From Planctomycetia bacterium (lineage in GTDB: Bacteria; Planctomycetota; Planctomycetia; Pirellulales; JACPPG01), in contig JACPPG010000043.1 in NCBI GenBank assembly GCA_016191115.1, positions 1 through 64,000 of the forward strand: 64,000 nucleotides of DNA, written 5' to 3'. Positions 16,890 to 25,930 of this stretch are shown in pieces; the stretch's first letter is position 1, and every line of letters starts with the position of its first letter. The translations under genes were made by a program, and so were the position numbers. The notes below the pieces were generated by a model that was given only the letters and a program-made list of their open reading frames with translations, was not told where the DNA came from and did no database searches.

Positions 16890-17990
16890 ATGAATCCTTC
16901 GCGTCCGCAGGTCCCGCGGGTCGGCCGCCCGGCTAGTGGCCGAGGCCGTGCCGGCGAGCGGGCGTATCCGCGCGCGGCTGCGACGTGGCGCCGCGCGGCG
17001 ATCGTCCTCGCGGCGATGCTCGCTTGGCAGGCAGGCCCCCCGCGCGCGCAGGCACGCCCGAGCATCAGCGACATCGACACCCGCGCGCGGACTACCGCGC
17101 CGCAGCAGCCGCACCCGGCCGTCGTCCGCGTGATCGCACCCGAAGGAGACAGCACCTCCTACGGTTCCGGCACGCTGGTCGACGTGCAGGGTGACTACGG
17201 CCTCGTGCTCACCAACTGGCACGTCGTCTGTGAGGCGACGGGCACGGTGGTGGTCGTCTTTCCGGACGGCTTTCGATCGGCGGCCAAGATCGTCACCACC
17301 GACCGCATGTGGGACCTGGCGGCGCTAGCGATCTGGAAGCCGAACGTCGCCCCCGTGCCGCTCGCGCCGCGGCCGCCGCAACCGGGCGAGCCCTTGACGA
17401 TCGCCGGATACGGCAGTGGGACCTATCGGGCAGCCACGGGCCATTGCACGCAATACGTCGCGCCGGGCATGAATCAACCTGCGGAGATGGTCGAAGTGTC
17501 GATTGCCGCCCGGCAAGGCGATTCCGGCGGGCCAATCTTCAATAGCCGCGGCGAGCTGGCCGGCGTGCTCTTCGGCTCGGGGTGGGGCACGACGTCGGGC
17601 AGCTACTGCGGACGCGTCAACATGTTCTTGACGGCGATCATGCCGCGTTCGACGCCGGGCCAAGAGAGTTACCTGGCGGCCAGGCCCGCCGCGCCGGCGC
17701 AGCGGCTCGTGCCGGTCAGCGCTAACGCGCCTCCGACCGCCGCTTCCAGCGCGGCCGACCCTCACGTCATCCTCGCCGAGCACCAGACCACGGCGGCTCA
17801 CGCGCCGCTCGCATCGACTGCCGCGAGTGGCCCGCGGAATCCCGCCGCCCAGCAGGGGCCGCAGGATGCGGCAGCGACGGCCAGCGCCACGGAGGTCACG
17901 CTGGGACAGCAGATCGAACTGGTACTGGCGCTCGTAGGGGCTTCGGCTGTTCTGGTGCACGGTTTGCGGTTGCTGCTGCCGGCAAGGTAG
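16890..17990 (+). CDS. Membrane-anchored trypsin-like serine protease
   Basis: Exported protease of the S1 (chymotrypsin) fold, 366 residues. An Arg-rich N-terminus and hydrophobic stretch (AIVLAAMLAWQAGPPRAQA) form the signal. The catalytic triad is visible: His111 in LTNWHVV, Asp142 in MWDLAALAI and Ser212 in QGDSGGPIF. Residues about 245-335 are Ala/Pro/Thr-rich linker, and a C-terminal hydrophobic helix (IELVLALVGASAVLVHGLRLLL) should anchor it in the membrane. No PDZ domain, unlike HtrA. The substrate is unknown. It starts 28 bases after the 38-residue gene, so the three may be transcribed together, although they need not be related in function. Confidence 0.85.
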   Translation: MNPSRPQVPRVGRPASGRGRAGERAYPRAAATWRRAAIVLAAMLAWQAGPPRAQARPSISDIDTRARTTAPQQPHPAVVRVIAPEGDSTSYGSGTLVDVQGDYGLVLTNWHVVCEATGTVVVVFPDGFRSAAKIVTTDRMWDLAALAIWKPNVAPVPLAPRPPQPGEPLTIAGYGSGTYRAATGHCTQYVAPGMNQPAEMVEVSIAARQGDSGGPIFNSRGELAGVLFGSGWGTTSGSYCGRVNMFLTAIMPRSTPGQESYLAARPAAPAQRLVPVSANAPPTAASSAADPHVILAEHQTTAAHAPLASTAASGPRNPAAQQGPQDAAATASATEVTLGQQIELVLALVGASAVLVHGLRLLLPAR

Positions 17991-18041
17991 AACGGACCGC
18001 ACGGGCCGGCGGCAAGTAGCCACGCTTTTCCGCGCATCGCC

Positions 18042-18082
18042 CCTCACCCCGGCCCCTCTCCCGCGTAGGGGAGAGGGGAGAC
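18042..18082. repeat. Small CCCCTCTCCC-type hairpin repeat
   Basis: The sequence CCCCTCACCCCGGCCCCTCT is followed by CCC, a five-base loop and GGGGAGAGGGG, giving a C/G-only hairpin. Repeats of this sort are frequent between genes in many bacteria. It lies between the protease and uracil-DNA glycosylase genes and may attenuate transcription; there is no T-run. Confidence 0.6.
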
Positions 18083-18106
18083 AGAGCCATCGGCGGCTGA
18101 AAGCCA

Positions 18107-18781
18107 ATGCGTTCCTGGGAATCGTTGAATCGGCGGATCGTCGCGTGCGAACGCTGCCCTCGGCTGCGCCGCTACTGCCGCGAGGTGGCGGCGACGAAAA
18201 AGAAGGCGTTCAGCGAGTGGACGTACTGGGGCCGTCCGGTACCGAATTTCGGCGGCCCGCGCGCGAAGCTGTTGGTCGTGGGCCTGGCACCGGCGGCGCA
18301 CGGCGGCAATCGCACCGGCCGCGTCTTCACCGGCGACCGCAGCGGCGATTGGCTGTACCGGGCGCTCTTCAAGGCCGGCTTCGCCAATCAACCCACTTCG
18401 ACGGCGCGCGGCGACGGATTGCAGCTCATCGATTGCGTGGTGACGGCGGTCGCGCACTGCGCGCCGCCGGCCAACCGCCCGACGCCGCGCGAGATCGCCA
18501 ATTGCCAGCCGTGGCTCGTGGAAACGATCGATCGCCTGCCGGCCACGGTGTTTGTCGCACTGGGGCAGATTGCCTGGCGGGCGACGCTGGGCGAAGCGCG
18601 GCGGCGCCGCTGGCTGGCGGGCCGGCTCCCTCTGTTTCGCCACGGCGCGGCTGCCGAGATGGCGGACGGTCGGTGGCTCCTGGCCAGCTATCATCCCAGC
18701 CAGCAAAACACCTTCACCGGCCGACTGACCGAGCCGATGTTTGACGCCATTTTCAGCCGAGCGCGCGAGCTGATAAGCTAG
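18107..18781 (+). CDS. Family 5 uracil-DNA glycosylase (UDGb)
   Basis: DNA repair enzyme that removes uracil and other deaminated bases from DNA. The 224-residue protein has the family 5 motifs: motif [20 protein letters not shown] at 59-77, in which Ala takes the place of the usual catalytic acid seen in other families, and motif [11 protein letters not shown] at 194-203. Cysteines at 14, 17, 118 and 133 are placed to bind the 4Fe-4S cluster. Motif spacing and length are normal. It is followed after 42 bases by an unrelated heme protein gene. Confidence 0.93.
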   Translation: MRSWESLNRRIVACERCPRLRRYCREVAATKKKAFSEWTYWGRPVPNFGGPRAKLLVVGLAPAAHGGNRTGRVFTGDRSGDWLYRALFKAGFANQPTSTARGDGLQLIDCVVTAVAHCAPPANRPTPREIANCQPWLVETIDRLPATVFVALGQIAWRATLGEARRRRWLAGRLPLFRHGAAAEMADGRWLLASYHPSQQNTFTGRLTEPMFDAIFSRARELIS

Positions 18782-18823
18782 GCAAGCTGAACCCTGCCTC
18801 GAACCACGCCGAGCCCGCACCTC

Positions 18824-21688
18824 ATGCTGACCACTGTACTCGGTATCGCTCTCTCGTTGGCCGTCGGCGTCGCGGCGGAAGACGCCGAGCCAGTGCGCTC
18901 ACTCGACCCGCGAATCGTCATCGAGCGCTTCGCGGCCGAGCCCGACATCGTCACGCCTACCGGGATCGCTGTCGACGCCGCCGGGCGGGTACTGGTGGTT
19001 GAGAGCCACACGCATTTCCGCCCGCCGGATTACGCCGGACCACCGGCCGATCGCATTCGCATGCTCGAGGACACCGACGGCGACGGCCGGGCCGACCGCA
19101 TCACGACCTTCTTCGAGGGGACCACGGCCACGATGAATCTGGCCGTGTACGAAGATGGCTCGGTCTTGGTTGCCACGCGCATGGAGGTGTTTCGTCTGCA
19201 CGATCGCGACGGCGACGGCCGCGCCGAGGTGCGGACGCCGATTGCCCACCTGGAAACCGCCGGCAACTATCCACACAACGGCCTATCGGGTTTTGCGTTC
19301 GACGGCTTGGGCAACGTGTATTTTGGTCTGGGCGAGAATCTGGGCGCCGACTACCGGCTGGTCGGCAGCGACGGCGCCGCGGTCACAGGCGGGGGAGAGG
19401 GGGGAAGTATCTATCGCTGCAGCGCGGATGGTACGGGGTTGGCGCGGATTGCCACAGGATTCTGGAACCCGTTCCATCTTTGTTTTGACGCCTTCGATCG
19501 GCTGTACGCCGTCGACAACGATCCGGACTCGCGGCCGCCGTGCCGATTGCTCCATATCGTGCCCGACGGCGACTATGGCTACCGGTATCGCAACGGGCGC
19601 AAGGGAGTCCACCCCTTTACGGCGTGGAATGGAGAACTGCCCGGCACATTGCCGATGACGGCGGGCACGGGCGAGGCGCCCTCCGGCGTCCTGGCCTACG
19701 AGTCGGACGGGCTGCCGGAAGAGTATCGCGGCGCGCTATTGGCGACGTCGTGGGGGGACCATCGCATCGAGCGTTTCCGGTTGCGGCCCCGTGGCGCGTC
19801 GCTTCGAGCAGTCGCCGTGCCGATCGTCACCGGCGGCGAGGATTTTCGCCCGGTGGGGATCGCGCTTGCGCCGGATGGATCGCTCTTCGCGAGCGATTGG
19901 GTCGACAAGTCCTACACGCTGCACGGCAAGGGGCGGGTGTGGCACATCCGTGCGGCAGGGGCACCGCAACGAGCGGCCCCGGGGGAAGCGGCCGCGGGAG
20001 ATTGGCGGCAGGCGGCGCTGGCCTCCCACCGCCCAACCCGCCAACGGGCCGTGCGACAACTCGCCGCCGGGGCTCAGAACGGGCACGGCGAAGACGCGGC
20101 CTTCCTGGCCGACCTGGCGGCCGGCAAGGCACTGCCCCAGGTGCGGGCTGACGCGCTGATCGCCCTGGCCCGCGTCGATAAGGCCGGCGACGTCGCCAGG
20201 CGGATCGCGCTCGATGACGCGTCGAACGACATGCGGGCGCTTGCCGTGCGGCTAGCGTCGGACGATCAAGCCGCGTTCGTGAAAATGGCCGCGGCGGGGG
20301 AGTCGGGGGAGGTTCGCGGTGCGGCGCTGCGACGGACTCGCGGCGCGGGTGCGATGCCGGTCTTGCTCCCCGCGTCCTCCGACACGGATCCCTTCATCCG
20401 TCAAGCAGCGCTCGTCGGACTGCGGCAATCGACCACGATCGACGACCGCCTGCGCCTGGCCGGATCCCAGCAGGCCACGGTGCGGTTGGCGGCCTTGTTT
20501 CTCTTGCGTGAAGCGAACGACGCCCGCGCGCGTGCCGCGCTCGAGAGGTTGCTGGTGGACGACGATGCGTCGGTGCGATTCGCCGCGATCCAATGGGTGG
20601 CCGAGGAACGTTTGAGCGCCTATCGCGGGCGGATCGCGGCCTCATTGGCCGGTGGGGCCACCACGCGCAACTCGTTCGAGGCCTGCCTGGCGGCGCTCGA
20701 GCGGCTGGACGGCGTTCGCCGCGAAGTCAAGGACGAATCGAGCGGCGAGCAATACGTGCTCGCGTTACTGCGCGACGCGGCAACGCCTGCCGCCGTTCGC
20801 TCGCGGGCACTCCGCTCGTTGCGGCCCGACAATCCGGAACTGACGGCTTCCATGCTATTACAGTTCGCCGGAGACGGTGCCGCGGCGATGCGATTGGAAG
20901 CGGTGCGCACGCTGCGCGAGCGATCGGATCCCGAGTCGGCCGGTATCCTGGCGCGGATCGCCGAAGATGCGCGGACGCCCGTTCCCTTGCGCGCCGAGGC
21001 AATCGTGGGGCTCGTGCCGGACGCGCCCCAGCGGCGAAGCCTGCTCTTGGATCTGGCCACCGGTGAAGAACCGGCGCTGCGCGACGAGGCCTTGCGTTCG
21101 CTCCGCGGCGCCGAACTCGCGGACGACGAAAAGGAGCGCCTGAAAGCGACGGTCGCCGTCGCGCCCGATCCGCGGTTGGTCGCGCGGCTTCTCGACGTTC
21201 GCCCGGCGGGTGACCTGCCGGACCGCGCTGACCGCGACGCCTGGCTGGCGCTTGTGGAATCGCCGGGTGATGCGGCCGCCGGCGAGCGGATCTATTTCCA
21301 TCCGCGCGGCCCAGCGTGCTACCGCTGTCACGAGATCGATGGCCGTGGCGGCGCGATCGGGCCGGACCTGTCCTGGACGCCGCGGTCCTTGTCGCCCGCA
21401 AGGCTGCTCGACTCGCTTTTGAACCCGAGCAAGGAGATTGCGCCGCAATTCACGTTGTGGAACGTCGTCCGAAAGGACGGGACGACGTTCGCCGGGATTC
21501 TGTTGGCCGAGGACGCCGATGGCGCCAAACGCTACGGGAATGTCGAAGGCCGCGCCATCGTCGTCGCGGCTGACGAATTCGCAAGCATGCAGCCGCAAGC
21601 GGCCTCGATCATGCCCGACAACCTGGTCGAGCTGCTGACGCGGCAGGAACTCCGCGACCTGCTGGCGTTTCTGCGCAAGTCGCGTTAG
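18824..21688 (+). CDS. PVC-type heme-binding protein (beta-propeller, HEAT repeats, c-type heme)
   Basis: Large exported protein of 954 residues of the planctomycete 'membrane-bound dehydrogenase' kind. Order: signal peptide (MLTTVLGIALSLAVGVAA); a PQQ/sugar-dehydrogenase-like six-bladed propeller at about 25-380 with repeated PTGIAVDAAGRVLVVES and DTDGDGRADRI motifs; HEAT-like helical repeats at about 400-790 (many VRxxAxxxLR units); and a C-terminal cytochrome c domain with heme motif CYRCH at 832-836 and axial Met candidates near the end. The probable role is a periplasmic oxidoreductase acting on a sugar or polysaccharide, passing electrons to heme. The exact substrate is unknown. It is transcribed after the UDG gene. 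Confidence 0.9.
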   Translation: MLTTVLGIALSLAVGVAAEDAEPVRSLDPRIVIERFAAEPDIVTPTGIAVDAAGRVLVVESHTHFRPPDYAGPPADRIRMLEDTDGDGRADRITTFFEGTTATMNLAVYEDGSVLVATRMEVFRLHDRDGDGRAEVRTPIAHLETAGNYPHNGLSGFAFDGLGNVYFGLGENLGADYRLVGSDGAAVTGGGEGGSIYRCSADGTGLARIATGFWNPFHLCFDAFDRLYAVDNDPDSRPPCRLLHIVPDGDYGYRYRNGRKGVHPFTAWNGELPGTLPMTAGTGEAPSGVLAYESDGLPEEYRGALLATSWGDHRIERFRLRPRGASLRAVAVPIVTGGEDFRPVGIALAPDGSLFASDWVDKSYTLHGKGRVWHIRAAGAPQRAAPGEAAAGDWRQAALASHRPTRQRAVRQLAAGAQNGHGEDAAFLADLAAGKALPQVRADALIALARVDKAGDVARRIALDDASNDMRALAVRLASDDQAAFVKMAAAGESGEVRGAALRRTRGAGAMPVLLPASSDTDPFIRQAALVGLRQSTTIDDRLRLAGSQQATVRLAALFLLREANDARARAALERLLVDDDASVRFAAIQWVAEERLSAYRGRIAASLAGGATTRNSFEACLAALERLDGVRREVKDESSGEQYVLALLRDAATPAAVRSRALRSLRPDNPELTASMLLQFAGDGAAAMRLEAVRTLRERSDPESAGILARIAEDARTPVPLRAEAIVGLVPDAPQRRSLLLDLATGEEPALRDEALRSLRGAELADDEKERLKATVAVAPDPRLVARLLDVRPAGDLPDRADRDAWLALVESPGDAAAGERIYFHPRGPACYRCHEIDGRGGAIGPDLSWTPRSLSPARLLDSLLNPSKEIAPQFTLWNVVRKDGTTFAGILLAEDADGAKRYGNVEGRAIVVAADEFASMQPQAASIMPDNLVELLTRQELRDLLAFLRKSR

Positions 21689-22227
21689 ACATGCGACTTG
21701 CATTGGCGGGCGTCGTTGTTACGCCGGCGCATCGCCGACGGGTCTGACCGCGAACGCAAAAAAAAGGGGATTTTTCCAACAGCGGGCCTTCCACCCGATT
21801 TAGTCTCTGTGTATGAAGAATCTGCGGAGAGAGCGAGGCAGCGATCCACGAAGCCGTTTCCGGCTGTTGCACGCTCGATTTGGGGGAGCGCACGATCGGC
21901 ATAACGTGCTCGTGCGCACGTGCGTGTCCGGAATGCGGCGCGCGCCGTGACTGTCTTGATCTGACCTGGTCCTCAAAGCTGATAGGGAAGTCCGCCAAGC
22001 GCTGAACGTGCAGTCACTGTCGCGATGGGCTCGTGCCGGCATGCGACTCGACTGGGATGTCGAGTCAACGATTGCCGAAGGCGAACCTTCTGCGGTTGCC
22101 TGTCCCGAGAGCCATCCGGCGATCGGGCGTTTCACGCGAACCCGGATGCTACAAGCCGAGGTGGTGTTTCACTGCCGCGGCGCTACCAACGGCGAATGCT
22201 TGTGTCAAACGACCGAGGAAACAGACG
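21689..22227. other. Intergenic stretch with nothing recognised
   Basis: About 540 bases upstream of a secreted protease. There is an A-rich run followed by GGGGATTTTTCC near 21760. I see no gene, repeat or RNA motif, although a promoter for the protease must lie here. Confidence 0.5.
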
Positions 22228-23346
22228 ATGCGACTAGGCGGATTCTTGCCATGCCTCGGCATGCTGCTGTTGGCCAGCCCGGCCGCGGCCGTGATCATCA
22301 CCGCCGGCGACGGCACCGGCAACACCATCGCTCCGCCGGACGACCCGGGCTTCGCCAACGTCGGCATGCGCGGCAGCGGCACGGTCGTCTACTTGGGCAA
22401 CAAATGGGTGCTGACCGCAAATCACCTGGGTCTCGGTCCCGTGCAATTCGGCCAGACCGTGTACAACCCTGTCTCCGGCTCGTCCCGCCTTTTGACCAAC
22501 CCGCCGGGCAACGGCTTTACGGCCAACACGGACCTCTTGCTGTACAAGATCGATGGGACGCCGAACTTGCCGTCGTTGTCGATCAATGGGGCGGCGCCGG
22601 CGGTGAATTGGCAGGTGACGATGATCGGCCGCGGCCGCGACCGCAACGGGAGCGAAGCCTTCTTCACCCCGAATTGGATGCCCGCCTCGCCGCCAGGCAC
22701 GTACGCCGGCTACATCTGGAGTGGCAGCAATTCGCTCCGCTGGGGAACCAACGTGATCAGCCAGGTCGGCATCCCCCAAGGCATCCAAACGAACTCCGAG
22801 ACCGCCTTCGTCACCAGGTTCGACAGTGGGGCCACGCCGTACGAGGCGCAGGGAGCACCCGGCGATTCAGGAGGCCCGGTATTTCATAAGGACCTGGTCA
22901 CTGGTCGTTGGGAATTGACGGGCCTCATCTTTGCTGTCACGAACTATCCAACGCAACCTTGGGGGACGTCGATCTTCGGCAATACCACGTATGCCGCCGA
23001 TTTGTCGATCTATCGGAACCAGATTCTGCAGTACGTCGCATTCCCAGGCGACCTGAATTTCGACGGACTCGTCGACGTCTCGGACCTGCAATTGGTGGCG
23101 CTCAATTGGCTCTCCACAGAATCGAGCGCGGATGCCAATCGCGACGGTCTGGTCGACATCTCGGACATACAGTTCCTGATGGCCAACTGGGCGCCCTTGG
23201 GCGTGGGGGCCGGCACGGATGTCGACGGCGGGGCGGTGGGCGTTCCCGAACCGGGCACGGTGGCGCTGGCCCTGTTCGGCCTGGCCAGCCTGCTCGCGCT
23301 CGCACGTGGGAATACGTTGCGTCGCAGGTCGCGTTCGATGCGGTGA
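22228..23346 (+). CDS. Secreted trypsin-like protease with dockerin-like repeats and PEP-CTERM tail
   Basis: Exported 372-residue protein with three parts. First, a signal peptide and an S1-like protease domain with His66 (VLTANHLG), Asp102 (TDLLLYKID) and Ser214 (APGDSGGPVF). Second, a pair of calcium-binding dockerin-like repeats at about 276-322, GDLNFDGLVDVSDLQLVALN and DANRDGLVDISDIQFLMANW. Third, a PEP-CTERM sorting tail (VPEPGTVALALFGLASLLA followed by Arg residues). The layout suggests a surface protease that is released or anchored by an exosortase. GAGGAA eight bases before the ATG supports this start. The convergent hydrolase gene ends 25 bases downstream. Confidence 0.85.
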   Translation: MRLGGFLPCLGMLLLASPAAAVIITAGDGTGNTIAPPDDPGFANVGMRGSGTVVYLGNKWVLTANHLGLGPVQFGQTVYNPVSGSSRLLTNPPGNGFTANTDLLLYKIDGTPNLPSLSINGAAPAVNWQVTMIGRGRDRNGSEAFFTPNWMPASPPGTYAGYIWSGSNSLRWGTNVISQVGIPQGIQTNSETAFVTRFDSGATPYEAQGAPGDSGGPVFHKDLVTGRWELTGLIFAVTNYPTQPWGTSIFGNTTYAADLSIYRNQILQYVAFPGDLNFDGLVDVSDLQLVALNWLSTESSADANRDGLVDISDIQFLMANWAPLGVGAGTDVDGGAVGVPEPGTVALALFGLASLLALARGNTLRRRSRSMR

Positions 23347-23371
23347 CGGGCTCCCGGGTCGCGGTCAGGGC

Positions 23372-24283
23372 TCACGGCTTGTCGAGCAGCAGTTGCCATC
23401 GCGCCCAGGCGTCGGCGCGGGCCCTCTGGTCGGCCGGTTTCGCATCCTTCGCCTCCCCGACGCGCATGAAGCCGTGTCCGGCGCCCAGATACGTCACCGC
23501 GTCGAATCGCTTGCCGAGTTCCTTCATCTTGGCCTTGATCGCCGGGACCGCAGCGGCAATGCGATCGTTTTCGGCGTAGAAGCCGTAGACAGGCACCTCG
23601 ATCGCCCGCATCTGTTCCTCGTTCGGCGCGGCGCCGTAGAACACCATCGCCGCGGCGATCTCCGAATTGCGCGCGGCGCACAGGAAGGCCTGCCCACCGC
23701 CCCACGAGAAGCCCGCTACCGACACCGTCTTTTCGGCGGTCAATAGGCCGCGCGCGTATTCGACTGCCGCGTCGAGGTCGTCGGCCACCTGATCGGCCGG
23801 GAGCGTGGCCAGCGCATCGTGCGCGGCCGCCGTCGAGCCGAAGCTATCGGTCCCGCCTCCGTCAGGCCCGGCGCCGCTCAATAGATCGGGCGCGACGGCA
23901 ACCCATCCAGCATCCGCCAACTCTCCGGCCAAATCGCATTCCCAAGGCGTAAGGCCGCGGTTCTCGTGCACGATCACGACGGCGCGCGCCCGATGCCTCG
24001 ACTGCGGAAGGGCGACCAGCGCGCGGAGCGGTCGGCCGGCGTTCGTCGCGATCTCGACCCACTGCTTCTCGTGCGCGGAGTCCTTGGTTGCCTCGTCCGC
24101 CGCGCGGCCGGCCGCGGGATCAATCGCCCAAAAAAGAAGCGCAAGGCCGATGAAGCCAACCGTCCAGCGAAGGCGCGAGCGACAGCGTATGATGGCCGTT
24201 GTTCCGGGTTGCCGCGCCGGAGTCCCTTGGGAAGAATGCTTGTGAAAAGAGGTCGGGCGCGCGATAACGATTGTGGGGATCAT
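23372..24283 (-). CDS. Exported dienelactone hydrolase-family esterase
   Basis: Alpha/beta hydrolase of the dienelactone hydrolase family, 303 residues from the ATG at 24283. A hydrophobic stretch (WTVGFIGLALLFWAIDPAAG) serves as signal or anchor. Family motifs: VIVHENRGLTPWECDLA (the Glu-containing loop), nucleophile elbow GFSWGGGQ, ENDR with the catalytic Asp and GAGHGFMR with the His. The nucleophile is Ser instead of the Cys of classic dienelactone hydrolases, as in many bacterial paralogues. The substrate is unknown. It is divergent from the Tat-exported gene at 24320, so the start cannot be far upstream. Confidence 0.75.
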   Translation of the reverse strand: MIPTIVIARPTSFHKHSSQGTPARQPGTTAIIRCRSRLRWTVGFIGLALLFWAIDPAAGRAADEATKDSAHEKQWVEIATNAGRPLRALVALPQSRHRARAVVIVHENRGLTPWECDLAGELADAGWVAVAPDLLSGAGPDGGGTDSFGSTAAAHDALATLPADQVADDLDAAVEYARGLLTAEKTVSVAGFSWGGGQAFLCAARNSEIAAAMVFYGAAPNEEQMRAIEVPVYGFYAENDRIAAAVPAIKAKMKELGKRFDAVTYLGAGHGFMRVGEAKDAKPADQRARADAWARWQLLLDKP

Positions 24284-24319
24284 GCCAGCAAACCCATCTG
24301 TGCGAAGGGAGTGAACCAT

Positions 24320-25849
24320 ATGTTCAACCATACCTCTCGCCGACAATTTTTGTCGGCCGGCGTGGGTGGCGGTGCCCTGGCGGCCGTAGCGGACCTGTCG
24401 TTTCTCGGGGACTTGCCGACCGTTTCCGCCGCCGAGGCACAGCTCGACCCGAAGATCGTACGGTTCGGCCCGGACATCGAGCCCTTGGTGCGGCTCTTGG
24501 AGGACACGCCCCGCGAGCGACTGCTCGAAGAGGTGGCCACGCGGATCAAAGGGGGCGTGAGCTACCGCGAAGTGCTGGCGGCGCTACTCCTGGCGGGCGT
24601 GCGGAACGTGCAGCCGCGGCCGGCCGTGGGCTTCAAGTTCCACGCCGTGCTGGTCGTCAATTCCGCGCACCTGGCCAGCCTGTCGAGCCCCGACGAACTG
24701 CGGTGGCTGCCGATCTTCTGGGCGCTCGACTACTTCAAGGCCTGCCAGGCGGCCGACGTGAAAGAGAACGACTGGACGATGGCGCCAGTCAACGAGGCGG
24801 CCGTGCCGCCGGCCCACAAGGCGCGGCAAGCCTTTACCGACGCCATGGATCGTTGGGACGAACAAGCCGCCGACGCCGCCGTCGCGGGGCTCGCGCGCTC
24901 GGCCGGGGCCAACGAGATGTTCGAGATCTTCGCCCGCTACGGCGCGCGCGACTTTCGCTCGATCGGCCACAAGGCCATCTTCGTGGCCAACAGTTGGCGC
25001 ACGCTGTCATGTATCGGTTGGCAATACTCCGAGCCGGTGTTGCGTTCGCTCGCTTACGCGCTACTGAATCGCGAAGGGGACGGCCCGCCCGATACGGATA
25101 CGCCGGCCGAACGCCCCTGGAAGCGCAACGTCGAGCTGGCGCGGCAAATCCGCAGCGAGTGGCAGGAGGGCAAGCCCGAGGACTCGGCCACGGTCGAGAT
25201 GCTGGCCACGCTCCGCACGGCGTCGGACGAGGATGCCACGCGCAAAGTGGTCGAACTCTTGAACCGCGGCGTCGCGCCGCAGTCGATCTGGGACGCCCTG
25301 CTCGTGGGCGCCGGCGAGCTACTGGCGCGGGCGCCCGGCATCGTCGCGCTGCACGCCGTCACCAGTAGCAACGCCCTGCGCTTCGCCTACGAGGCCAGTA
25401 GCGTGGACGACACGCGGCGGATGCTCTTGTTGCAAAACGCCGCCTTCGTGACGCTCTTCCGCGACGCGGTCAAGCGGCGCGGCGGCCAACTGGCCGATGT
25501 CAGCCTCGATACGCTCGAACCAATGTCGCCCCAGTCGGGTGACGCCGGCGTCGAGGAGATTTTCGCCGACATCGGCGGCGACCGCCTGCAGGCGGCCAAG
25601 AAGACCATGGCCTACGCCCGCCAGCATCCCGATCCGGAGCGATTCATGAACGTCGCGCGGACGCTGGTGTTCCTCAAGGGCAAGGACACGCACGACTATA
25701 AGTTCTGCTCGGCCGTGCTGGAGGACTACTACCACGTCTCGCCCACGTGGCGCGACCGATATTTGGCCTCCAGCGTGTTCAACCTGCGCGGTTCGCAAGT
25801 GGCCGACAACCCACTGGCCGAGCGAACCCGCGCGGCGCTGCGAGCGTGA
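24320..25849 (+). CDS. Tat-exported protein of unknown function
   Basis: A 509-residue protein with a twin-arginine signal: SRRQFLSAGVGGGALAAVAD. The mature part is largely helical with conserved-looking blocks NVQPRPAVGFKFHAVLVVNS, ELRWLPIFWALDYFKACQA, FARYGARDFRSIGHKAIFVA and LHAVTSSNALRFAYEAS. I recall similar proteins in planctomycete genomes without a named function. The Tat signal suggests it folds with a cofactor before export. AAGGGAG lies before the ATG. The gene ends eight bases before a palindromic repeat that separates it from the convergent esterase. Confidence 0.75.
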   Translation: MFNHTSRRQFLSAGVGGGALAAVADLSFLGDLPTVSAAEAQLDPKIVRFGPDIEPLVRLLEDTPRERLLEEVATRIKGGVSYREVLAALLLAGVRNVQPRPAVGFKFHAVLVVNSAHLASLSSPDELRWLPIFWALDYFKACQAADVKENDWTMAPVNEAAVPPAHKARQAFTDAMDRWDEQAADAAVAGLARSAGANEMFEIFARYGARDFRSIGHKAIFVANSWRTLSCIGWQYSEPVLRSLAYALLNREGDGPPDTDTPAERPWKRNVELARQIRSEWQEGKPEDSATVEMLATLRTASDEDATRKVVELLNRGVAPQSIWDALLVGAGELLARAPGIVALHAVTSSNALRFAYEASSVDDTRRMLLLQNAAFVTLFRDAVKRRGGQLADVSLDTLEPMSPQSGDAGVEEIFADIGGDRLQAAKKTMAYARQHPDPERFMNVARTLVFLKGKDTHDYKFCSAVLEDYYHVSPTWRDRYLASSVFNLRGSQVADNPLAERTRAALRA

Positions 25850-25856
25850 GGAAACC

Positions 25857-25930
25857 AATGATGAATGATGAATAGGATTTTCCGCGAAAGTCTTCCGCCA
25901 TTCATCATTCATCATTCCGCATTCATCATT
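25857..25930. repeat. AATGATG heptamer palindrome, copy 1
   Basis: The left arm at 25857-25873 has two AATGATG units and AAT. The right arm at 25899-25930 is four heptamers on the other strand, CATTCAT twice, CATTCCG, CATTCAT, then CATT. A very similar palindrome is at 35097-35187. It fills the gap between the convergent Tat protein and esterase genes, and the stop codon of the esterase gene lies inside the right arm. Confidence 0.9.
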
